12,818 bases of DNA from DAIOFH01 sp036745875 (GTDB lineage: Bacteria; Planctomycetota; SZUA-567). The notes under the pieces are model-generated. The model was not told where the DNA came from and did no database searches. It worked only from the letters and a program-made list of their open reading frames with translations. Shown one piece after another: positions 1-8,000 of this stretch; positions within the stretch are counted from its first letter, which is position 1; every line of letters begins with the position of its first letter. Both the position numbers and the translations under genes were made by a program. The stretch is from the NCBI GenBank assembly GCA_036745875.1, contig DAIOFH010000114.1, positions 1 through 12,818 of the forward strand. The letters are read 5' to 3'.

Positions 1-16
1 CTTCAGGAGTGTTGTG

Positions 17-53
17 TATCCGAAATAAGTTGAATATGCGGTCTATTCGGATA
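17..53. repeat. Inverted repeat just upstream of the SDR gene
   Basis: TATCCGAA (17-24) is the exact reverse complement of TTCGGATA (46-53). With one bulged base the arms extend to 17-27 and 44-53, leaving a 16-base loop. It could be an operator or an RNA hairpin at the head of the catabolic cluster. The right arm runs into the TAG (52-54) that interrupts the SDR reading frame, so it may instead be chance in a decayed coding end. No convincing promoter hexamers were found in bases 1-75. Confidence 0.4.
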
Positions 54-75
54 GGCTCTTAGCGGAAAAACCGCA

Positions 76-804
76 TTGATTACCGGCGCTACCGGCGGGC
101 TTGGCAAATGTGCCTGCGAAGGCCTCGCCCTTGCCGGAGCCAACGTCATGATGACCGGCCGTTCCGAAGAAAAACTCAAGGCCACCCAGGCGGAAATGGA
201 AGCCAAAGGCCTGAAAATGTCCTATTCCGTCGGCGATCCCGTCAAGGCGGAAGATGTCGAGCGTATTGTCGCGGAAACGAAAGCCAAGTTCGGCGGCATC
301 GACATTCTTATCACGGCTGCAGGTATGAACAAGCCGCAACCCATTGTCGAGCAGACCCCGGAGACTTGGCAGAACATCATGGACGCCAACGTCCGGGGCA
401 CTTGGTTGTTTTGCAAATATGCGGGAAAATTGATGATCGACCAGAAGATCAAAGGCAAGGTTATCCTCATTTCTTCCACGCGCGGCATGCTCGGCATGGC
501 GAATTACACCGCCTATTCACCGTCCAAGGCAGCCGTCGACCTGATGGCCAAGTCCCTCGCCTGGGAGTGGGGGCCGCATCAAATCAACGTCAACGCCATC
601 GCCCCCACCGTGTTCCGCACGGAACTCACCCAGTGGATGTTTGACGATGATGCGGCCTACAAGCGTTTCCTCAACCGTATTCCCTACGGCCGCCTCGGAG
701 AACCGGAGGATTTCGTCGGCACCTGCATTTTCCTCAGTTCCCGGGCCAGCGATTTCGTCACCGGCGATGTACTCTACGTGGACGGCGGCTATACAGCGGG
801 CTAA
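76..804 (+). CDS. SDR family NAD(P)-dependent oxidoreductase (5' end unclear)
   Basis: A classical short-chain dehydrogenase of 242 residues from the TTG at 76. The nucleotide-binding TGATGGLG lies at residues 3-10. The active-site set is N105 (DANVRG), S134 (ISSTRG), Y147 and K151 (YSPSK), and the C-terminal VDGGYTAG is typical. The segment TGRS after the second strand, with Arg and no Asp, suggests NADP(H) preference (inference). The family interconverts hydroxyl and keto groups on small substrates. Position at the head of a BKACE/thiolase cluster suggests a hydroxy- or keto-acid substrate. The 5' end is odd: the same frame reads A-L-S-G-K-T-A before residue 1, which is normal SDR N-terminal sequence, but TAG at 52-54 closes that frame. 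TTG 76 has no good ribosome binding site and would cut into the first beta strand. The gene may therefore be frameshifted or carry a nonsense mutation. The fold assignment is secure; the substrate is not. Confidence 0.85.
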   Translation: MITGATGGLGKCACEGLALAGANVMMTGRSEEKLKATQAEMEAKGLKMSYSVGDPVKAEDVERIVAETKAKFGGIDILITAAGMNKPQPIVEQTPETWQNIMDANVRGTWLFCKYAGKLMIDQKIKGKVILISSTRGMLGMANYTAYSPSKAAVDLMAKSLAWEWGPHQINVNAIAPTVFRTELTQWMFDDDAAYKRFLNRIPYGRLGEPEDFVGTCIFLSSRASDFVTGDVLYVDGGYTAG

Positions 805-812
805 TTACTCTC

Positions 813-925
813 TCCAACGGTTTCTTTATTGAAACCACCTTGTTCAATAGCGGTACTCCTGGCAACTTCCCTTGCCGTGTTTCCAACGGTTTTTTGGGAA
901 AATGATATGACGGCGGGAAGTTGCC
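813..925 (+). promoter_or_regulatory. Repeat-rich leader between SDR and dehydrogenase genes
   Basis: The 140-base gap between the two genes holds several repeats. TCCAACGGTTT occurs twice (813-823 and 882-892). GGTTTC/GAAACC form a small hairpin (819-836). GGCAACTTCCC (861-871) is the exact reverse complement of GGGAAGTTGCC (915-925), whose right arm ends 8 bases before the GGAG at 934. A competing small hairpin is GGCAA/TTGCC (861-876). The two structures exclude each other, an arrangement seen in attenuators and translational switches. No U-tract terminator is evident. A regulatory role is inferred from structure only. Confidence 0.4.
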
Positions 926-944
926 CTCCGTATGGAGAACGACA

Positions 945-1883
945 ATGAAAGAAAAAATCACCATAATCGGTGCGGGTCTGATGGGCCATGGCATCTGCCA
1001 GATCTTCACCCTCGCCGGACATGAAACATGCATGTACGACGCCTTCCCGGAAGCCCTGGAAAAGGGCATGGCCGGTTTATCCGCCAACCTTTCCCTGGCG
1101 GTCGAAGCGGGATTCGTCACCTCCGCCGAGGCGGCTGCGGCGCATCGCCGTGCGAAGACGGAACCGGCGCTGGAAAAGGCGCTGGACGGAGCGGCGTTTG
1201 TCTTTGAATGCGCGCCTGAAAAAATGGAATTGAAACAAGGCATTTTCAAAAACCTTGATCAAATAACCCCGCCGGAGACGATTCTGGCTTCCAATACATC
1301 CGTGATGAGCATCACGGAAATCGCTTCGCAGTCCCGGAACCGCTCGCGGATCATCGGCACCCATTTCTGGAATCCGCCGCACCTCATTCCATTGGTGGAA
1401 GTCGTGCAGACGGTGGACACCAGCCTGGACGTGGTGAAAAAGACCATGTCCCTGCTTGCCGTTGCGGGCAAAAAGCCGATCCATGTCAAAAAGGATGTCC
1501 CCGGCTTCGTCGCCAACAGGATGCAACACGCCTTATGGCGGGAAGCGTTCCACATCCTTGACGAAGGCATTGCGGAAGACGCGGAAACGATAGACATCGC
1601 GGTCAAGAACTCGTTCGGTCTGCGCCTGCCTCAACTGGGCCCTCTCGAAAACGCTGACATGATCGGCCTCGACCTGACCTACAACATCCACGAATATATT
1701 CTTAAATACCTTGCCGAAAACCACGAACCGTCCCGCATCCTGAAGGAAAAGATCGCCAAGGGAGAACTTGGCTTCAAGACTGGCGGCAACGGCCTCAGAG
1801 AGTGGAACCAGGAGACAATGGACAAGTCGCGAGTCGAGCTGTCCGAATACCTGATGGCTATGGCTTTGAAAAACAAGAAATAA
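945..1883 (+). CDS. 3-hydroxyacyl-CoA dehydrogenase family protein
   Basis: A 312-residue NAD-dependent dehydrogenase with an N-terminal Rossmann domain (GAGLMGHG, residues 9-16) and a C-terminal helical domain. Catalytic positions fit the family: S119 (SNTS), H140, E152 twelve residues later, and N191 in VPGFVANR. Length matches stand-alone enzymes of about 280-320 residues. Start ATG 945 is preferred to TTG 921 because GGAG (934-937) sits 7 bases upstream. The motif after the catalytic His reads FWNPPHLIPLVEVV. Classical acyl-CoA enzymes have an NPxPxMKLVE-type motif there, while the lambda-crystallin/L-gulonate and L-carnitine dehydrogenases have a PLVE type (recalled from the families). 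The substrate may thus be a free 3-hydroxy acid rather than its CoA ester; this is inference. It lies 52 bases before the BKACE gene, whose substrate class (3-keto acids) such an enzyme would make. Confidence 0.88.
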   Translation: MKEKITIIGAGLMGHGICQIFTLAGHETCMYDAFPEALEKGMAGLSANLSLAVEAGFVTSAEAAAAHRRAKTEPALEKALDGAAFVFECAPEKMELKQGIFKNLDQITPPETILASNTSVMSITEIASQSRNRSRIIGTHFWNPPHLIPLVEVVQTVDTSLDVVKKTMSLLAVAGKKPIHVKKDVPGFVANRMQHALWREAFHILDEGIAEDAETIDIAVKNSFGLRLPQLGPLENADMIGLDLTYNIHEYILKYLAENHEPSRILKEKIAKGELGFKTGGNGLREWNQETMDKSRVELSEYLMAMALKNKK

Positions 1884-1935
1884 GTAAATTTCAAGAAACG
1901 GCAATTCGGAGACCTTACCCGTAGGAGACCACATC

Positions 1936-2760
1936 ATGAAGAACAAAACCATCATCACAGTCGCGACCACAGGCGCATGGCCGACCAAGAAGGACAATGC
2001 CGCGATTCCCCACACCCCCCAGGAAATAGCGGACGATGTCTACGAATGCTACCAGGCAGGCGCTGCGGTTGCCCACCTGCATATGCGTGACGACAACGGT
2101 GCAGGCACCATGGACAAAAACAAGTTCAAGGAAACGGTGGACCTGATCCGCGCAAAATGCAACATTGTCCTCAACCTCACCACCTCCGGCGACCTGAATG
2201 CCACTGACGAAACGCGCATGGCGCACCTGGAACTGATCCGCCCCGAACTCGCGTCCTACGACTGCGGCAGCATGAACTGGCTGCACTCGAGCGTGTTCCT
2301 CAATACCCCGAAATTCCTGGAAAAGCTCGGCCTTGCCATGCAGGAATATGGCGTCAAGCCGGAGATCGAGATTTTTGACGGCGGCATGGTCTCCAATTCG
2401 CTCTATTATCTCAAGAAGGGTGTCCTCAAGGCTCCCCTGCATTACCAGTTCGTCCTCGGAGCCGCCGGCGGCATGGACGCGACTGTCGAAAACCTTGTTT
2501 TTCTCAAGAGCCTCATCCCCGCCGATTCCACCTGGTCCGCCCTCGGTATCGGTCACGGGCATCTGCCGATCATGTACACGGCGCTCGCCCTCGGCGGCCA
2601 TGTCCGCGTCGGCATGGAAGACAATGTCTTTTACGCCAAAGACGTCCCCGCCAAGAACAACGCGGAATTTGTCGCCCGTGCGGCACGCCTGGTCAAGGAA
2701 TTCAACAAACAGCCCGCCACCCCGGATGAAGCGCGCCAGATCCTCGGCGTTAATAAATAG
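1936..2760 (+). CDS. Beta-keto acid cleavage enzyme (BKACE, DUF849)
   Basis: A 274-residue TIM-barrel enzyme of the family that includes 3-keto-5-aminohexanoate cleavage enzyme (Kce). The family condenses a 3-keto acid with acetyl-CoA and releases acetoacetate plus a new acyl-CoA. Visible signatures are the metal-binding pair H47 and H49 (AHLHMRDD), E228 with D229 in VRVGMEDN, R224, S84 in LTTSG, and GIGHGHLP at 205-211. Length is normal. AGGAG (1923-1927) lies 8 bases before ATG 1936. After the N-terminal TGA motif the residue is W15, where Kce has a glutamate thought to contact the substrate amine, so the substrate probably lacks that amine (inference). The stop TAG overlaps the ribosome binding site of the thiolase gene, so the two are translationally close. 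The cluster lacks the lysine-fermentation genes that accompany kce, so the kce symbol is not applied. Confidence 0.93.
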   Translation: MKNKTIITVATTGAWPTKKDNAAIPHTPQEIADDVYECYQAGAAVAHLHMRDDNGAGTMDKNKFKETVDLIRAKCNIVLNLTTSGDLNATDETRMAHLELIRPELASYDCGSMNWLHSSVFLNTPKFLEKLGLAMQEYGVKPEIEIFDGGMVSNSLYYLKKGVLKAPLHYQFVLGAAGGMDATVENLVFLKSLIPADSTWSALGIGHGHLPIMYTALALGGHVRVGMEDNVFYAKDVPAKNNAEFVARAARLVKEFNKQPATPDEARQILGVNK

Positions 2761-2768
2761 GAGAAACC

Positions 2769-3944
2769 ATGTCCGATGTCGTTATTGTCAGTGCAGTACG
2801 AACAGCCATAGGCTCCTTCAACGGCAGCCTGTTGCCGGTTCCGGCGGTGGATCTCGGTTCCATAGTCATTGGTGAAGCATTGAAACGCGCCGGAGTCGAC
2901 GCGTCGGTCCCGGATGAAGTATTGTTCGGAAATGTCCTTCAGGCCGGGCTTGGACAAAATCCGGCCAGGCAGGCGGCTGTGAAGGCGGGAATTCCGGTGA
3001 CCACGCCCGCCATGACCCTGAACAAGGTTTGCGGCTCGGGACTGCGGGCGGTGAGCCTGGCGGCGCAGGCGATACGGGCCGGGGATGCGCAATGCATACT
3101 CGCCGGGGGCATGGAAAATATGTCGGCATCCCCGTACGTCCTGGATAAAGCCCGCCAGGGCCTGCGCATGGGCGACGGCACCCTGACGGATGAAATGATC
3201 AAGGACGGGCTATGGGACGCATTCAACAATTACCATATGGGGATCACGGCGGAAAATGTGGCTGAACAGTACGGAATCAGCCGCGAAGAGCAGGACGCCT
3301 GCGCCCTTGCGTCGCAGCAGAAAGCCGCCGCCGCGATTGCGTCGGGCGCGTTCAAGGAAGAGATCGTCCCGGTCACCATCAAGGGCCGCAAGGGCGACGT
3401 GGTTTTCGATATCGACGAATATCCCCGCGAAACAAGCGCCGACGCCCTTGCCAAGTTGCGTCCCGCGTTCAAAAAGGACGGTACCGTTACCGCAGGCAAT
3501 GCTTCCGGGATCAACGACGGCGCGGCTGCGGTTCTAGTGATGTCTGCCGCCAAGGCGAAAACCCTTGGCCTGAAGCCGCTGGCCGTGATCAAGGGCTATG
3601 CCTCGGGTGGCGTCGATCCGTCGGTGATGGGCCTTGGTCCCGTCCCCGCAACGCGCGCGGCACTGGAAAAAGCAGGATGGAACATCGGCGATATTGATCT
3701 CGTTGAGGCGAACGAAGCCTTTGCCGCCCAATTCCTGGCGGTCGGCAAGGAGCTCGGTTTCGATTCGGCGAAGGTCAACGTCAGCGGCGGCGCCATTGCC
3801 CTCGGCCATCCCATCGGCGCGAGCGGGGCAAGGATATTGGTAACGCTTCTTTATGGCCTTAAGGCACGCGGGTTGAAAAAAGGCCTCGCCACTCTTTGCA
3901 TCGGCGGGGGAATGGGAACTGCGGTTCTTGTGGAAATGCTCTGA
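2769..3944 (+). CDS. Acetyl-CoA C-acetyltransferase (thiolase)
   Basis: A 391-residue biosynthetic-type thiolase that interconverts two acetyl-CoA with acetoacetyl-CoA plus CoA. It has the acyl-accepting C88 (NKVCGSGLRA), N315 in NEAF, H347 in GGAIALGHPIGASGAR and the second active-site cysteine C377 (CIGGGMGTA). All are one residue earlier than in the Zoogloea ramigera enzyme. Length matches the family. AGGAG (2759-2763) overlaps the stop of the upstream gene, and ATG 2769 follows 5 bases later. Its likely task is splitting acetoacetyl-CoA derived from the acetoacetate released by BKACE. The CoA transferase or ligase needed to activate acetoacetate is not in the window. The first four genes run in one direction, and no terminator is visible before the iclR leader. 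Confidence 0.95.
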   Translation: MSDVVIVSAVRTAIGSFNGSLLPVPAVDLGSIVIGEALKRAGVDASVPDEVLFGNVLQAGLGQNPARQAAVKAGIPVTTPAMTLNKVCGSGLRAVSLAAQAIRAGDAQCILAGGMENMSASPYVLDKARQGLRMGDGTLTDEMIKDGLWDAFNNYHMGITAENVAEQYGISREEQDACALASQQKAAAAIASGAFKEEIVPVTIKGRKGDVVFDIDEYPRETSADALAKLRPAFKKDGTVTAGNASGINDGAAAVLVMSAAKAKTLGLKPLAVIKGYASGGVDPSVMGLGPVPATRAALEKAGWNIGDIDLVEANEAFAAQFLAVGKELGFDSAKVNVSGGAIALGHPIGASGARILVTLLYGLKARGLKKGLATLCIGGGMGTAVLVEML

Positions 3945-4003
3945 GAAAAAATATATGTATCCAGTACTTTTCATGACAAACACAAAAATAATTCTCCACG
4001 ATC

Positions 4004-4032
4004 TTGCTTCTCATCATGTGAGAAGATATACT
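4004..4032 (+). promoter_or_regulatory. Probable sigma70 promoter for iclR
   Basis: TTGCTT (4004-4009), a 17-base spacer and TATACT (4027-4032). The -10 matches 5 of 6 consensus bases, the -35 only 3 of 6, and the spacing is ideal. The region is AT-rich compared with the flanking genes. The spacer contains a palindrome (4007-4025), as expected if a repressor binds there. Confidence 0.5.
4007..4025. promoter_or_regulatory. Palindrome in the iclR promoter spacer (putative operator)
   Basis: CTTCTCA (4007-4013) and TGAGAAG (4019-4025) are perfect inverted arms separated by TCATG. It overlaps the -35 edge and fills most of the spacer. No T-tract follows, so it is unlikely to be the terminator of the thiolase operon. 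The binding protein is unknown; the adjacent IclR protein is one candidate. Confidence 0.45.
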
Positions 4033-4048
4033 AGATGCTTGTACTGCT

Positions 4049-4065
4049 TTTGATACTGTATCAAA
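4049..4065. promoter_or_regulatory. Perfect 17-bp palindrome (putative IclR operator)
   Basis: TTTGATACTGTATCAAA is a perfect palindrome around a central T. Its form, an AT-rich half-site pair with a centre of about one base, resembles operators known for the IclR family. It lies about 10-27 bases after the expected transcription start of the 4004-4032 promoter and 50 bases before the iclR start, and it directly abuts the terminator stem. Autoregulation by the downstream IclR protein is the simplest reading. Confidence 0.6.
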
Positions 4066-4096
4066 GGGACAGGCGAGCCTGTCCCTTATTTCTTTT
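4066..4096 (+). terminator. Intrinsic terminator in the iclR leader
   Basis: GGGACAGG (4066-4073), loop CGAG and CCTGTCCC (4078-4085) form an 8-bp GC-rich stem followed by TTATTTCTTTT. It looks like a good Rho-independent terminator for the upstream catabolic genes. It ends only 7 bases before the iclR ribosome binding site (GGAG, 4104-4107), leaving no space for another promoter. Transcripts reaching iclR must therefore read through it. Confidence 0.75.
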
Positions 4097-4115
4097 GTAT
4101 TATGGAGAGCAAGTA

Positions 4116-4916
4116 ATGGCAAGCACGGCGGATGATGTGGAAAACGGCAACGGGGCGGGCAAGGCGAATGCCATTGAAAAAGCGTTGCAGTTGTTGATGG
4201 AGTTCACACCCAACAACAGTCCGATGAGCACATCCGAACTAAGCCGCTCGACGGGATTTCATACCGCCACCACTTCCCGCATCCTGATCACGCTTGCGGA
4301 GCACGGGTTTTTACGGCAGGACCCTTCGACACGCCGTTTCAGCCTCGGCGAGTCGATCGTCAAGCTGTCGAGGGCCGTCGACAGGTCCCTGAAGTCCGGC
4401 CTGGTCGCTCTGGCCAAGCCGTATCTGGATGAATTGAGCGTGGCGGTATCGCAGACCGTGACGCTGGAAACGATGGTGGGGACCAACACGATACTCGGTT
4501 GCGTCGTGGAAGGGCCGCAGATAGTGCGCGTCGCAGGGCAGATAGGCGAAGTCATGCCGTGGAATATTGCCGCCGGCCTGCGCAGCATTCTTGCCTTCCT
4601 CTCGCCGGAGGAGCGGCAAAAGTTTCTCGTCAATCCGATGGAGACGTTTACCAAAAAAACGATCAATACGATAGAAGACTATCTTGCGGCGCTTGAAGTC
4701 GTGAGACGCAAGGGGTATTCGTTCGAGGAAGGCGAGTTTTTCGTCGGCATCAACGCCATTGGCGCGCCGATATTCGACCGCGATCAGCGGCCTATTGCGG
4801 CGGTGTGCGTGGTCGGCATGTCGGACGAAGTCAACGATTCGAAAAAGGACATCATCAAGGAACTCAAGAAAACCACGGCCAAACTGTCGGCGGTGTTTTT
4901 CTCACCCGGAAAGTGA
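4116..4916 (+). CDS. IclR family transcriptional regulator
   Basis: A 266-residue regulator with an N-terminal winged helix-turn-helix (about residues 18-80; recognition region STSELSRSTGFHTATTSRIL) and a C-terminal effector-binding IclR domain (about 95-262). Start ATG 4116 is preferred to ATG 4035 because GGAG (4104-4107) is 8 bases upstream and the longer version would be read through the terminator. Length is typical (about 250-270). The first 16 residues are a polar, probably disordered lead. IclR regulators usually control adjacent catabolic genes in response to a pathway metabolite, so control of the SDR-dehydrogenase-BKACE-thiolase cluster is likely by position. It is followed by a convergent gene on the other strand. 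Confidence 0.93.
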   Translation: MASTADDVENGNGAGKANAIEKALQLLMEFTPNNSPMSTSELSRSTGFHTATTSRILITLAEHGFLRQDPSTRRFSLGESIVKLSRAVDRSLKSGLVALAKPYLDELSVAVSQTVTLETMVGTNTILGCVVEGPQIVRVAGQIGEVMPWNIAAGLRSILAFLSPEERQKFLVNPMETFTKKTINTIEDYLAALEVVRRKGYSFEEGEFFVGINAIGAPIFDRDQRPIAAVCVVGMSDEVNDSKKDIIKELKKTTAKLSAVFFSPGK

Positions 4917-4987
4917 AAACGGATTCCGGCGCATATACAGTTGACCAAAACGCGCAAAGAGAAGGCCAGCCTTTTCAGAAAACGCTA

Positions 4988-5020
4988 TAAACCCTCGCCC
5001 CTGAAAAAGGCGAGGGTTTA
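4988..5020. terminator. Hairpin between convergent iclR and RND genes
   Basis: A perfect 12-bp stem, TAAACCCTCGCC (4988-4999) and GGCGAGGGTTTA (5009-5020), with a 9-base loop. It lies between two convergent genes and probably serves as a shared terminator. T-tracts are weak on both sides (GGGTTTA on the + strand, then TAGCGTTTTC on the - strand), so efficiency is uncertain. Nothing else is seen in the 155 bases between the genes. Confidence 0.6.
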
Positions 5021-5071
5021 CGATTAGGGAAGAAGAGGATCATAACCCAAAAACTCACCAAATTATAGGCA

Positions 5072-8000
5072 TTAATCCCTCTTTTGTATAACGCGCGTGC
5101 TGGTGCGGCGCACCTGTTCGTAAACGCGGCTGTCTTCCTTGTCCGATTTCGGGGGATTGAACATGACAAAGACGACCGGGATGATGATCAGCGTCAATAC
5201 TCCGGACACCAGGATGCCGCCGACTGACGACATGCCGATGCCGACGTTCATTTCGCTGCCAAGACCGCTTGCGACAGCCAGCGGCAGCATGCCCAAAGCC
5301 GCCGCCAGCGTGATCATGATGATGGGACGGAATTCCAGGGTAATCGCCTGGAGCATTGCTTCCCCGGCGTCAAGGCCGTCATTGATCAGCTGCTGGGTAT
5401 GGTCGATAATCAGGACCGCGTTGTTCACGACAATGCCTATCAGCAGCACAGCCCCCAGAAGCACGAACGAACTGATCGACAAGCCCGACAGATTAAGAGC
5501 CCACAACATGCCGATAAGCGCCATGGGGATTGTCAGCATGATGTAAAATGGTCTAGTGAAAGATTCCAATACCGCCGCCAGCACCAGGTAAGTCAGGACG
5601 AGGGCGATTGTGAGCGCTTCCGAAAATTCGCCTATCGCTTCGTCCATCATTTCCGCCATGCCCATAAAGGTATATGAATAGCCCGCAGGCAGGAGGCGGT
5701 TCTCGTCTATCCTTTGGCTGACGTCCGCGATGGCGTTGCCGAGGGGGAAGTTCGGGTCGAGGGACGAATATACGAGTGACAAGCGCCTCTTGTCGTAGCG
5801 GGTGATGATTACGGGCGCTGGTTCGACAACGATGTCGGCGTATTGCGGGAGAAGCACGGTCTGGCCGTTCATGAGCGGTATCTGGAATTCGGCCACTTGC
5901 TGCGCCCCCAGCTCTTTCTGGTACTTGATCCTGATGTCGTAGGAACGCGCGCCCGACTTGTATTGCGCCGATTTCATACCGTCTATGTTTGTCCTGAGAG
6001 TATTGCCGAGGACGGAAGCGGCGATGTTCGCGTCGAAGAGGAGGGCGCGGCGCGGCCTAACTTGTATTTCCTGCCTCGGGTTTCGCACGGAGGTGCTCGG
6101 GCGGATATAACGTGGATCGTTCCTGATCAGGCTGTGGACGGTTGTAGTGATGGATTCGAGAAGGTCGAGGTCTTCGCCGCTGACGCCCATAGTGATGGGC
6201 ATGCTTTCCTGGCCGATGATGTTCGGGATGGACGGGGTGACGACGCAGTCGGGATAATCCGCCATTTTCTGGCTGATCACGTCCATGAGCTCGAAGATGT
6301 CTTCCTCACGGTCGTATTTGTGGACGAATTTCAGCGACAGGTTGGCAAGGAACGTACCTTCGGACGGGCTGCCGGTGATGGCCTTGATCTTGCCTACGGC
6401 CGTGTAGACGCTCTTGAGGTTCGGCAGTTCCCAGATGATCTTCTCCGCCTCCTTGACGCGGAGGACGGTCTGTTCGAGGTTTTGCTGAGTCGGGAACTCC
6501 AGCTTGACGCCGAGTTCCGACCTGTCGACTTCGGGGAACATGGAAAACCCGATTTTCGGAACCATGGAAACGGATTGCAAGAGCAGTGCAACTGTCGCCA
6601 ACAGCAACAACAACCCCCAACCGCGGTGGCGTCCCATATAGCGCATGACGCCTGCAACCCTATGGGCGACGCCGTCGATCACGCTGTTCACCTTGTTGCC
6701 TAAGCGGGTCAGGTAGGCGTCCTGGTTGACTTTTTTCAGGATCGCGCCGCAGAGGATAGGCACCAGCGTGAAGGAAATGAACAGTGAGGCGACGTTGGCG
6801 TAGAGCGTGGTCATGGCGAAAGGCCGGAAGACCATGCCGACCATGCTGCCCATCATGCCAATGGGGAACAGGACCACCATGTTGGTGCCGGCGGAAGCGA
6901 GGACGGCGACGGCGACGTCATTTGCGCCGTCATGCGCCGCCTTCCATGGATCCGCGCCGCTTTCGAGCTGGGCGGCGACGCTTTCCATGACGACGATGGA
7001 GTTTGTCACCAGCGTGCCGACGGACAGGCCGAGGGCGAGAAGGGTCGAAGTGTTGAAGGTAAAGCCGGAGACCTGCATAAGGAAGATACTGACGATGATC
7101 GTCAGCGGCATGGAGATCGCGACAACGAGGGTTGTGCGGAAATTCAGGAGGAACAAGAAAAGGATGATGGCCGTAAGGATGACGCCCTGAACCACGTTTT
7201 CGCTGGTAGAACTGAAATTCGCCTCGATGAATTCGCCGTCATCCGAGATCCACACCAACTCCGATCCGCCGGGCAGGAAGGCGCTCAGTTCATTGAGCCG
7301 GGCGCGCACCTCCTTGACCACTTCCACCGCATTGGCGTCAGCCCTTTTCACCACTTCGATGCCGACGCAGGGGCGGCCGTTGATGAAGGACGCTTCACGG
7401 ATTTCCTCCGAAGCCATTTCGACGTGGCCGAGGTCGCGGATATAGCGGCGCGCACCGTCCACTCCAGCCACCTGGAGGTCGGCGATGTGGCGGAAGTCTT
7501 CGTATTCGGCGTCGAACCTGATGGAGAATTCGTAGGTTTCGTCCTGGACACGCCCGGCAGGCACGGTCAGGACGCCGTTCTGAACCGCCCCTACGACGTC
7601 AAGGCTGGACAGGCCGGCGGCGGCGACTTTTTCCCTGTCGAGGACTACATGGACCTCCCGCACCGCGCCGCCGACAAGGTCGACGTTGGCGACCCCTTGG
7701 ATCGAGGAAAGCCTGTCGGACAGCTCCTGATCGGCATAATCGTACAGTTCATCAATAGGAAGCGTTCCAGTGAGGGCGAGTTTGATGATGGGGGTGGCGT
7801 TGATGTCGACTTTCAGGATGACGGGGCTTTCGACGCCGGAGGGGAAGTCGTCAATAATGGCGTCGACCTTTTGCCTGACATCATTTGCCGCGACGTCGAC
7901 GTCCGTTTCAAGGGTGAATTCGAGGATGACCTGGGCGAAGTTTTCAAGGCAGGTGGAGGTTGTGTGCTTAAGGCCGTCGACGGAGGCGACGGCGTCCTCG

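Noticed and set aside
4035..4115. A longer IclR start at ATG 4035 giving 27 extra residues
   Set aside because: The extra stretch runs through the palindrome and the terminator stem, is not regulator-like, and ATG 4116 has a proper GGAG at the right distance.
5843..6703. Long + strand open frame of 286 codons
   Set aside because: It lies fully inside the RND permease gene on the other strand and has the skewed composition of a shadow frame.
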